From JAKAVN01 sp963796565 (GTDB taxonomy: Bacteria; Desulfobacterota; Binatia; Binatales; Binataceae): a stretch of DNA of 64,000 nucleotides. Location: the NCBI GenBank assembly GCA_963796565.1, contig CAWCMA010000012.1, positions 1-64,000 of the forward strand, given 5' to 3'. Under the pieces are notes generated by a model that searched no databases, had not been told where the DNA came from, and was given only the letters and a program-made list of their open reading frames with translations. Position 1 is the stretch's first letter, and every line of letters starts with the position of its first letter. The translations under genes were made by a program, and so were the position numbers. This document shows positions 7,439 to 15,267 of the stretch, in pieces.

Positions 7439-8825
7439 TGAGCCGAGCATGCGGCGCATCCTGGTCTCGAACCTGAGCCATGAGGGGTACGAGGTCGTCG
7501 AGGCGGCGGGCCTGGCCGCCGCACGCAGCGCGCTCGCCGAGGACTGGCTCGACGCGGTCATCACCGACCAGAAAATGAGCGACGGTGAAGGGCTCGAGGT
7601 GCTGGCGGCCGCGCGCGAAGCGGACCCGGCGGTGGCGGTGGTGTTTCTGACCGCGTTTGCGACGGTGGAGCTTGCGGTCGAGAGCATGCGCCGCGGCGCG
7701 TTCGACTTCGTTACCAAACCTTTCCTCCCCGAGGTGATGCTCGCCACTGTGCGCCGTGCGGTCGAGCACACGCGGCTCATGCACGAGAACGGAAGGTTGC
7801 GCGCGGCGGTCATGCGGCTGGAGGGCTCCTCCGAGATCTGCGGGAGCAGCGCGGCGATTCGCGCCGTGCGCGAGCAGATCGCACGCGTCGCGCCGACCAA
7901 CGCGACGGTCCTGATCACGGGCGAAACCGGCACCGGCAAGGAGCTGGTCGCCCGCGCGATACATCGTGGCAGCCAGCGCGCCGCCAAGGCGTTTGTCGCC
8001 ATCAACTGCGCCGCCTTCACCGAAACGCTGCTCGAAAGCGAGCTATTCGGCCACGAACGTGGCGCGTTCACCGGGGCCGATCGTGCCCGCGAGGGGCTCT
8101 TCGAGGCTGCCCACGAAGGCACGCTGTTTCTTGACGAGGCGGGCGAGATGTCACAGGCCGCACAGGCCAAGCTGCTTCGGGTGTTGACCGATGGATTGGT
8201 GATGCGAATCGGCTCGAACAAGCCGCGCCAGACCAACGTGCGCCTGCTGATCGCTACCCATCGCGACCTCAAGCAACGCGTCGCCGAGGGGCTCTTTCGC
8301 GAAGACTTGTACTATCGCCTCGCGGTGGTGCCGATCGCGATTCCGGCGCTGCGCGAGCGGCGCGAAGATATCCCCGAGCTGTGCCAGGTTTTTCTGCTGC
8401 AGGCGACGCGCGACCTCAAGGTACCGCTGCGGACCATCAGCGAGGCGGCGATGAGCGTGCTGGTGAGTTACGATTTCCCGGGCAACATCCGCGAACTGAA
8501 GAATTTGATCGAGCGGGCCTGCATCCTCTCGGCCGGCAACGAAATCGGGCCCGGCAACTTTCCCGTCGCAGCGCAGCCGCCAGCCACAAACACCGGCGCG
8601 ACCGTAAGTGGAGGCGGTCCGCTCACTGCCGAAGCGATCGCCGGCGCGCTCCCGGATATGCTCGACCTGCGCACGTTCCTGGTTGCACTTGAGAAAGCGG
8701 CCATCCGGCGCGCACTCGAGGCTACAGGTGGCGCGCAGGCCGAAGCTGCGCGGCGGCTCGGCTTTTCGCGCAGCTACCTTTCCTACAGGCTGGACAAGCA
8801 CGGGATCCGAGGTTCCGCGACCTAA
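7413..8825 (+). CDS. Sigma-54-dependent response regulator (NtrC/AtoC family)
   Basis: 470-residue bacterial enhancer-binding protein. The receiver domain has acidic pocket D8/D9 and phosphoacceptor D52 (ITDQKM). The AAA+ domain has Walker A GETGTGKE (~170-177), the sigma-54 contact loop GAFTGA (217-222), Walker B (TLFLDEAGEM) and arginine-finger region (REDLYYRLAVVPI). The C-terminus is a Fis-type HTH (AQAEAARRLGFSRSYLSYRL). The intact GAFTGA means it should activate sigma-54 promoters; three such promoters lie within 6 kb, before genes for secreted or electron-transfer proteins. Palindromes at 8900-8927 and 8971-8984, upstream of one of them, are candidate binding sites. Confidence 0.93.
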   Translation: MAKILIVDDEPSMRRILVSNLSHEGYEVVEAAGLAAARSALAEDWLDAVITDQKMSDGEGLEVLAAAREADPAVAVVFLTAFATVELAVESMRRGAFDFVTKPFLPEVMLATVRRAVEHTRLMHENGRLRAAVMRLEGSSEICGSSAAIRAVREQIARVAPTNATVLITGETGTGKELVARAIHRGSQRAAKAFVAINCAAFTETLLESELFGHERGAFTGADRAREGLFEAAHEGTLFLDEAGEMSQAAQAKLLRVLTDGLVMRIGSNKPRQTNVRLLIATHRDLKQRVAEGLFREDLYYRLAVVPIAIPALRERREDIPELCQVFLLQATRDLKVPLRTISEAAMSVLVSYDFPGNIRELKNLIERACILSAGNEIGPGNFPVAAQPPATNTGATVSGGGPLTAEAIAGALPDMLDLRTFLVALEKAAIRRALEATGGAQAEAARRLGFSRSYLSYRLDKHGIRGSAT

Positions 8826-8831
8826 GGGATC

Positions 8832-8852
8832 ATCTGCCGTGTCCCGGCAGAT
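8832..8852. terminator. Weak hairpin after the response-regulator gene
   Basis: ATCTGCC and GGCAGAT form a 7-bp stem with a 7-base loop seven bases after the stop codon. There is no T-run, so it may be a weak or Rho-assisted terminator. Confidence 0.35.
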
Positions 8853-8899
8853 CCGACAAAAGTCCAGCGTTTGAGCGGGCGCTTGTACAAATCCTCGAA

Positions 8900-8927
8900 C
8901 TCGCGTTCGAAAATTCGAACACGCGAG
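8900..8927. promoter_or_regulatory. Candidate enhancer dyad for the NtrC-type regulator
   Basis: CTCGCGTTCGAA, two A, then TTCGAACACGCGAG form a long dyad with a perfect TTCGAA core and CTCGCG/CGCGAG arms (right arm two bases longer). It is centred about 105 bases upstream of the -24 element at 9017, the usual distance for enhancer-binding proteins. Confidence 0.5.
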
Positions 8928-8970
8928 CAAGGTTGGTCCTGAGACGATATTTATCGAAGTTCCGAAATAC

Positions 8971-8984
8971 CAAGCGATCGCTTG
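8971..8984. promoter_or_regulatory. 14-bp perfect palindrome CAAGCGATCGCTTG
   Basis: A perfect dyad between the 8900 dyad and the sigma-54 promoter at 9017. It could be a second regulator site or an IHF-independent architectural element. The function is not shown by sequence alone. Confidence 0.35.
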
Positions 8985-9016
8985 CTGATATTTGCTCGTC
9001 CCATATCAGGAGAGCG

Positions 9017-9032
9017 TGGCATAAGGGTTGCT
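9017..9032 (+). promoter_or_regulatory. Sigma-54 (-24/-12) promoter of the small secreted protein
   Basis: TGGCATAAGGGTTGCT matches TGGCAY-N5-TTGCW exactly with correct spacing. It lies 63 bases before the start codon of the next gene and immediately downstream of the sigma-54 activator gene. Confidence 0.75.
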
Positions 9033-9094
9033 CATTACATCTTCCGACGGCGCGAGCCCAAAAAAGGGCCCCCGACCGAAGGAGGACTCGTACC

Positions 9095-9655
9095 TTGGAT
9101 TCGAACAGACTCTCGCGTGTGCTGATTTTCCTGGCGATTGCCGCGGTGGCGATCCCGCTAGCCTCGACGAGCCGTGCTCTGGCAGCCGATGGCGGCGAAG
9201 TCGAAGTGGGGCGAACTACGATCGACATCGCGCATGGTGGCGGGGTCGAGCCCGACGATCAGGCTGACATCTCGGTCAAATTCAAGGACGTACAAAGCCC
9301 GGACACGTGCAAAAAGTCGAATGAGAACCTTGTCAGCCGCGGCGTAAAGGTAAGCCTCCGCGAAGGCACGTGTGGTAGCACCCCAGACGCGTCAGCAACC
9401 ATACCTTCCTTCAGGTCAATCAGTGGCAGCAACATGGCCCTGTTTGAGGGCGAAACTGCGGAAGGTGAAACTGCGGATGCCGTCTTGCGCCGTATGCCCA
9501 CGCCGGCGGGCTCGTGCGGCAAGTGGAAGCTGAAGCTGGATGCGTCCAACATGGACCTATCGAGTATAACTTCGAGTCCGGTCGCACTGACGGTCGAATT
9601 GCCTGACGGTTCCTCCAAATGCGTCGAGGTCAACAACGCGGTGGTCGACCGCTAG
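9095..9655 (+). CDS. Small secreted protein of unknown function
   Basis: 186-residue exported protein. I chose the TTG at 9095 because GGAGG (9081-9085) sits at ideal distance and the product begins with a good signal peptide (SRVLIFLAIAAVAIPLAS, cleavage near ALA-AD). The mature part is acidic and rich in Ser, Thr and Asp, predicted mostly beta, with four Cys that could pair (DTCKK, EGTCG, GSCGK, SSKCV). I recognise no family. It is monocistronic, with a sigma-54 promoter upstream and a strong terminator downstream, so it is likely a dedicated target of the adjacent regulator. Confidence 0.75.
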   Translation: MDSNRLSRVLIFLAIAAVAIPLASTSRALAADGGEVEVGRTTIDIAHGGGVEPDDQADISVKFKDVQSPDTCKKSNENLVSRGVKVSLREGTCGSTPDASATIPSFRSISGSNMALFEGETAEGETADAVLRRMPTPAGSCGKWKLKLDASNMDLSSITSSPVALTVELPDGSSKCVEVNNAVVDR

Positions 9656-9689
9656 GAAGGAAAAATAAATCGCGTCTCTAGATGAGCGT

Positions 9690-9722
9690 GCCGGCGGACT
9701 GAGTCCGCCGGCGCGTGTTTTC
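9690..9722 (+). terminator. Strong intrinsic terminator
   Basis: A perfect 10-bp stem GCCGGCGGAC/GTCCGCCGGC with a TGA loop is followed by GCGTGTTTTCC. It closes the secreted-protein transcription unit. Confidence 0.85.
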
Positions 9723-9814
9723 CTCCTGCTGCTTCGGATAATCACTCCATGCGGTTGGATGACAAGAAGATTCGATGATTTAATCGTGCTGGATTTTCGT
9801 AGGTTGGAGTAACG

Positions 9815-10972
9815 ATGACATTCAAGACCGTCGCGTCCGCTTGCTACATGATGGTTCTGCTCGTGTTTGCGGCGTTGGTGGCATGTCCGGCAAACGCCGC
9901 CACCTTGGGGGACGTCAAGCACATTGTGATCATTCTCAAGGAGAACCACACCTTTGACAATTATTTCGGTTTATTTCCGGGGGCCGACGGCACCACGGTC
10001 GGTGCATACGAGAACAAGCTGATACCGCTTGCGCGGGCCTCGGTCATACCTTCAGGCGACTTTCCTCACCTGCGAGCGGATGCTTTGCTCGCTTGGGACA
10101 ATGGCATGATGGACGAGTTTAGCTATCCGTCCGGATATGCGCAGTACTCAGAGCGTCAGATTCCGACTTACTGGGCTTACGCTCGCAACTATGTGCTGGC
10201 CGATAATTTTTTCACCAGCGTAATGGGACCGAGCTTTCCGAATCATCTGTTTACCATTTTTGGGACCAGTTTTGGCTCGGTCGATAATCCACGACACAGT
10301 AACGGCTCATCGAGGCCGAGCAAAAAGTGGGGATGCGACTCAGCACCGGACGTCCTTGTGCTGATGGCGGACGGTTCTCATAGCAGGCCATGCTGGGACG
10401 GTCCGACCTTGATAGATGAAATGGATGCCGCGGGGATCTCGTGGAAATACTTTGGCGCTACAAGGCCCAAGGGCGGCTATTACTGGACCGAGGTAGCGTC
10501 GATTCGTCATCTTCGCTACGGCCCGGACTGGAGCAACGTCGTTCCCTGGCAAGAATTCGTCAACGAGGCCGAGAGCGGCAGCCTGCCGGCGGTAAGTTGG
10601 GTCACTACCGACCAGTTTAACAGCGAGCATCCGCCGAGCGATGTCCGCGTGGGCGAGGCCGCGACTGCGGCTATGGTCGCCGCGATTCAGAACGGTCCCG
10701 ACGCGACGAGCACAGTGATATTTGTGAGCTGGGATGACTACGGTGGATGGTACGATCATGTGCCTCCACCGCAGGTGGACGCGACCGGATACGGGATGCG
10801 AGTGCCTCTGATCATAGTCAGTCCATTTGCAAAACATGGATACGTGTTCCACGGCGAAAGTGACTTCGCCTCGTTCCCGAAGTTTATCGAAGAGGTGTTC
10901 GGGCTCGCACCTATGGGCCCACGCGATGCTAACGCCGGCGATTTGCTGGGAGCGTTCAATTTGAGCCCGTAA
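9815..10972 (+). CDS. Secreted phosphoesterase (phospholipase C / acid phosphatase AcpA family)
   Basis: 385-residue exported hydrolase of the phosphoesterase family that includes phospholipase C and AcpA. A signal peptide (YMMVLLVFAALVACPANAA) is followed by the family's first metal-binding motif KENHTFDNYFG. The middle holds the TSVMGPSFPNHLF region, corresponding to the nucleophile/metal segment, and FVSWDDYGGWYDHVPPP carries the C-terminal metal-binding Asp residues. Expected substrates are phospholipid head groups or phosphomonoesters outside the cytoplasm, so it may serve in phosphorus acquisition. At 385 residues it is on the short side of the family and lacks the C-terminal domains of PlcH-type enzymes. 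Confidence 0.85.
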   Translation: MTFKTVASACYMMVLLVFAALVACPANAATLGDVKHIVIILKENHTFDNYFGLFPGADGTTVGAYENKLIPLARASVIPSGDFPHLRADALLAWDNGMMDEFSYPSGYAQYSERQIPTYWAYARNYVLADNFFTSVMGPSFPNHLFTIFGTSFGSVDNPRHSNGSSRPSKKWGCDSAPDVLVLMADGSHSRPCWDGPTLIDEMDAAGISWKYFGATRPKGGYYWTEVASIRHLRYGPDWSNVVPWQEFVNEAESGSLPAVSWVTTDQFNSEHPPSDVRVGEAATAAMVAAIQNGPDATSTVIFVSWDDYGGWYDHVPPPQVDATGYGMRVPLIIVSPFAKHGYVFHGESDFASFPKFIEEVFGLAPMGPRDANAGDLLGAFNLSP

Positions 10973-11429
10973 GGAGTCGATGAATGGCTAGGCTTAGATT
11001 CGGTACCAGCCCAGAGGGCGGTGGCAGACCAGGCCGCTGCGAATACTGCGAGCAGAGAGGCCTCGAGCTCGAAGATCGTGCTGCGCTTACGTGGCCGAGG
11101 AACGGTGGGCGCTCAGTCTCTTAATTGCCACTATACCTGCTTCGTCCGAATGCCGTTCAACTTTAGATCTCGTCTCCGCTCTTTGCTCGGCTATGATGAG
11201 CCCTAGACGCTCTTTTCCTCAATCGCCTCAATCTGTCCAACTTGCGACTTGACGCTGGGGTCGGCGCGGGGCTATGTGTCGCGTGTTTAGACGTCAAAAG
11301 GGAAATTCCAATTGAAATGCAATCCACATTAGCTTTTGGTTAGGCTTAGCTTAGAAGAGTCACTATCGAGTCGCGCGAGCGCGCTTCTTCTTGCCTCGTA
11401 GGGAGGCATAAGAGGCCACAATTTTCCCT
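10973..11429. other. Non-coding stretch upstream of cyclase-like regulator
   Basis: I see no supported gene in 457 bases. A 61-codon frame at 11021-11206 lacks a ribosome-binding site and protein-like composition. The region presumably holds the promoter of the large regulator gene. Confidence 0.4.
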
Positions 11430-14400
11430 ATGGCACAGTTGGCTCAGTCAGAGTCCGCCACGCTACTGTTCACCGACGTCGTTAACTCGACTGCGCAATT
11501 GCAGCAAGCCGGCGACGAGATTAGCGCCCATCTCTTCCAGGCACATCACAAGCTGATGAGCGAGGCGATCGCGGCGGCCGGTGGGGAAGAACTGCAATGG
11601 CTTGGCGACGGCCTCCTCGCCGCGTTTTCGTCAACTGCCAACGCGGTCCGGTGTGCGATAGTCATCCAGCAGACTGCCCGGCGGCCCACGGCCGGAGCGC
11701 GATTCGAGATTAGAATCGGTATTCAGATGGGCGAGTTGCTCCGGCGCGACGGCGGCTACTTTGGCACGCCCGTCGTGACCGCACGGCGCTTGTGCGATCG
11801 CGCCTCGAGCGGACAAATTCTTTGCAGCCGGTTGGTGGCGGATCTGTTGTCGGCGCGCGGCACGTTTAATTTTCGCGATCTCGGCGCCTTCGAGTTGGAA
11901 GGCATCGGTGTCCCGGGCGGTGTCTGCGAGGTTGTGTATGAGCGTAACGACCCAATCGCGATGCTCAACCGGACGCCCTTCGTTGGCCGTGCCGCTCAGT
12001 TGGACCGGTTGTCCGCCAAGCTTGCGGACGCCGCCAATGGACGCGGTTCGATCGCGATGCTCCGCGGCGAACCGGGCATCGGCAAGACCCGCGCACTCCA
12101 GGAGTTCGCCGATTGCGCGCCGCAGCATGGCGCCGTAGTGCTATGCGGCTCGTGTTATGAGGGCGAGTCGCAAGCGCCATACGGGCCGTTCGCCGAAGCT
12201 ATCGTTAACTACGCGCGTATCGCGCCGATGAAATTCGCGAACGCGATCGGAAAGCGCGCCGCTATCATCGCGCGTATAGCTCCAGCCCTGCGCGAGCTCG
12301 TGGATATTCCTGAACTGGTTTCACTGGACAAAGAAGAAGAGCGCTTTCGCCTGTTCGATGCCGTATCGCAGTTTTTCATAGACGTCTCTCGCCAGGCGCC
12401 GCTGGTTTTGGTGCTTGACGATCTTCATTGGGCTGACCGCGGTACCGTTGCGATGCTCAGCCACGTAGCGCGCTACGTTTCCAACAATTCGATCCTGCTG
12501 ATCGGCGCCTACCGGGACGCTGAAGTCGATCGCAGGCATCCGATGGCTGGCGCGCTCGCAAGCCTCAACCGTTCGCGGAATTTCGAGAGTTTCACGTTCA
12601 AGGGTCTCGATCGTGCCGAGCTGGCGCAGCTACTCGAAATGGTCGGCGACCAGAACGCCCCCGATGCGCTGGTGAAAGCGCTCGAAGACGCTACCGACGG
12701 TAATCCGCTGTTCATCCGCGAGGTCTTGCTGCACCTGCTGGAGGAGGGAAAGCTTCTTCACGAAGCTCGGGGCTGGATGGCCGAGATCAGCGTCGACGAA
12801 CTCAACCTCCCTGAGGGCGTGCGCCAAGTCATAACCCGTCGGCTTATGAGACTGTCCGAAGACACCAATCAATTGCTCAAGGTTGCCTCGGCTTTCAACG
12901 GAGCCTTCTCAATCGACATTGCCGCGTCGGTTGCAGGACTCGATGAAGATGCCGCCCTGAGCGCGATCGACGCGGCGCTCGAAGCGCAACTTCTACGTCC
13001 GGGCGTCCACGCTGACAGCTTCGATTTCACACACGCGGTGATTCGGCACACTCTCTATGCGGGGCTAAACTCAGCTCGAAGGGTCAGGCTGCATAGAAAA
13101 ATCGCCGAGGAGATGGAGCGCGCGTGGGGAGAAAAGACAACCCAGCACGCCGCTGAAGTTGCCTACCAGTTCTGGCGCGGCGCTGCGGCGCGCGGTACGG
13201 AACGTGGCGCGACCTACGCGATTGCGGCCGCCGACAACGCCGAAGCCGCTTACGACCATTACGAGGTTGCGGCATTCCTGCGCATCGCGCTGGATCTTAT
13301 ACCCGAGAACGATCCTAAACGGCCGCGATTGCTGGCGCGCCTGAGCTTCGCGCTGACCTGGGCCTTGAATGGAGACGAGGCGCTGAAGGTTGCGCAGGAG
13401 GCCGGCGAGCGCATTGCGGCCACCGAAGGAAGCCCTTCCGCTGCCGAATTCTACGAGCGGATCGCGCGCGCCATGTTCGGCGCGGGAATAACCCGTGGCG
13501 CCTGGCAACTCGCAAAGGAGGGACTGCGCCTCGTGCAGGGTCGTCACGACATCACGTGGGCCAGTCTGACCGAGATAGACATCAATCGAGCCGAAGGCGA
13601 AGACTCCTCCAACCCAGGAATTCTGCTTGACTCACCGAGAACTCAGGAACTGTGCGAGGTGCTGAGGACACTCCCGCGTGAACAGTTGGCAGAACGGAAT
13701 ATCGACCCGATTTTCTTTTCGCGCAAGGAAATCCTCGAAGATCCGTCGCCCCGTCCCAGAGGTTTGTGGCGGGGCGGGAACATGGGGCTGACTCTTTCGC
13801 TGCATCGAGAGAACGTGGCTGAATGCGAACGACGGGGCGCGATCCTGAAGGCAATGACCTCCTGGGCTGGGATCGCACGGTGCCAGATCGCGCTCGGGGA
13901 TTTCGTCGAGGCGCAAGCAGCGCTTGACCGGGCAGCGGCCATGTCGACACGGATTGGACAGCCATCGTTTGGTTCGATGACCGTGGCGGGTGTGCGGACC
14001 GAGCTTTATGTCGCGATGAACGAAAATTGGGAACAACTGTTTCCTGACATCCGCAGCGATTTGGGCCAATCCGACGCTTCGATGGGAGTCATCGAGTTCC
14101 TCAAAGCCCAGGGACCAGAGGCACTTGAAATAGCCGGCGCTCGTGCCTATTCGGCATGTATCCACGCCTTCATGGGCGACCGCGAACGCGCATTGCAGGA
14201 GTTGAATGAACTTATCCCGGCGATCGAGGATGGCGCCGGATGGGCTATCGGTTACACTCCCATGGCGCTGTTCGCCGCGCGAGTTATTTGGGTGCTCAAT
14301 TCTGCAGCTCACGCCGATCTAATCGAGCGTAACATCCGAAAAAAAGTTCTGGCTCCCGATTTTCGCTGGACTTCCGGAGATAGCCGTATAGCACTAGCGC

Positions 14401-14666
14401 AGCTCTGCGCGCTTCAGGGTCGCTACGACGAAGCCGTGGAATGGTTCGCAAAGGCGCGCGAGGTACTCGATGAGCAGGGGGCCCGGCCGCTGCGCGCGAT
14501 GGCCGACTACGATGAAGGGCTTATGTACCTGCGGCGTCGCGCTCCGGGAGATTCCGATCGTGCCAGGCCGTTCTTCGAGGAGGCCACGAAACGATTCCGC
14601 TTGCTCGGCATGACGGGATGGATCATGAGCGCCGAGACCGCTGCCGGAATGATCCAAAAACCCTAA
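11430..14666 (+). CDS. Class III cyclase-like / AAA ATPase / TPR regulator
   Basis: 1078-residue cytoplasmic protein. Residues ~8-170 are a class III nucleotide cyclase homology domain with both metal Asp positions (D16 in LFTDVVNST, D60 in LGDGLLAAF). The usual base-specifying Lys three residues before GDG is Gln56, and the usual transition-state Asn is Val in GTPVVTARR, so catalytic activity is doubtful and it may be a nucleotide sensor. Residues ~183-450 are an AAA-16/STAND ATPase with Walker A GEPGIGKT (213-220) and Walker B LVLVLDDLHWAD. The remaining ~550 residues are TPR-like helical repeats. Proteins of this build act as signal-responsive scaffolds or regulators. The gene stands alone, with long non-coding flanks. 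Confidence 0.85.
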   Translation: MAQLAQSESATLLFTDVVNSTAQLQQAGDEISAHLFQAHHKLMSEAIAAAGGEELQWLGDGLLAAFSSTANAVRCAIVIQQTARRPTAGARFEIRIGIQMGELLRRDGGYFGTPVVTARRLCDRASSGQILCSRLVADLLSARGTFNFRDLGAFELEGIGVPGGVCEVVYERNDPIAMLNRTPFVGRAAQLDRLSAKLADAANGRGSIAMLRGEPGIGKTRALQEFADCAPQHGAVVLCGSCYEGESQAPYGPFAEAIVNYARIAPMKFANAIGKRAAIIARIAPALRELVDIPELVSLDKEEERFRLFDAVSQFFIDVSRQAPLVLVLDDLHWADRGTVAMLSHVARYVSNNSILLIGAYRDAEVDRRHPMAGALASLNRSRNFESFTFKGLDRAELAQLLEMVGDQNAPDALVKALEDATDGNPLFIREVLLHLLEEGKLLHEARGWMAEISVDELNLPEGVRQVITRRLMRLSEDTNQLLKVASAFNGAFSIDIAASVAGLDEDAALSAIDAALEAQLLRPGVHADSFDFTHAVIRHTLYAGLNSARRVRLHRKIAEEMERAWGEKTTQHAAEVAYQFWRGAAARGTERGATYAIAAADNAEAAYDHYEVAAFLRIALDLIPENDPKRPRLLARLSFALTWALNGDEALKVAQEAGERIAATEGSPSAAEFYERIARAMFGAGITRGAWQLAKEGLRLVQGRHDITWASLTEIDINRAEGEDSSNPGILLDSPRTQELCEVLRTLPREQLAERNIDPIFFSRKEILEDPSPRPRGLWRGGNMGLTLSLHRENVAECERRGAILKAMTSWAGIARCQIALGDFVEAQAALDRAAAMSTRIGQPSFGSMTVAGVRTELYVAMNENWEQLFPDIRSDLGQSDASMGVIEFLKAQGPEALEIAGARAYSACIHAFMGDRERALQELNELIPAIEDGAGWAIGYTPMALFAARVIWVLNSAAHADLIERNIRKKVLAPDFRWTSGDSRIALAQLCALQGRYDEAVEWFAKAREVLDEQGARPLRAMADYDEGLMYLRRRAPGDSDRARPFFEEATKRFRLLGMTGWIMSAETAAGMIQKP

Positions 14667-15267
14667 GAGTGAGCCAGCGATAAGTTGAGAGATCGGCTTC
14701 GTGACGTCGGCTGATGCCGATCACGGACGGTGATGGCGAGCGATACCTGACCAGCGGAGGCCGGAACCACCCTCCAAGGTGTGGAAGACATTACTTTCCG
14801 TGCCGCCGAAGTCGAAGGCTTGAGTTTTTCGACCAGATGAAGTGTCCGAGCGGTAGACTCTTTCCTTCACCACGCTATCTATAACGTACAGTGTTGCTGA
14901 CCAACCCCGCATAGCTAGTTCATGAGTTTTGATGAAATCGTCTCGATCGCTCTGTGTGGAGCGAAGAGAGTCAAGAAATATTGTTAAGCCTCCGTGATCT
15001 TCGGATTTCCGCCACTCGCTCGGCGCGCGTGAAATCGGTCTAACAGGCTGCTGCGGACAGCATAGTTTCCGTTTTCGCACGAGCGCTCCGTGTAACCAAC
15101 TCGCCTCGCAACGCCGATAGCTCTGGAACGCACATCGAACCGACGTAAGGATTCTCTAGACCCATCGGGATGGCAAAGTGGACCTTTTCCTCTGGTAGAA
15201 TTAAACGTGGCCGTGAAAATCCTTCCAGCCTGACACGGGCTTGTAACGGAAAATCCGGGAGCATTTT
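14667..15267. other. 600-base non-coding stretch before phosphoketolase
   Basis: No convincing gene is visible. Minus-strand frames at 14721-15080 and 15040-15264 have atypical composition and no good start signals. The last bases (GGGAGC before the ATG) provide the phosphoketolase ribosome-binding site. Confidence 0.4.

Noticed and set aside
14721..15080. Minus-strand frame of 119 codons
   Set aside because: No ribosome-binding site, odd composition (many Arg, Ser and His) and no protein-like pattern; overlapped by another frame of equal quality.
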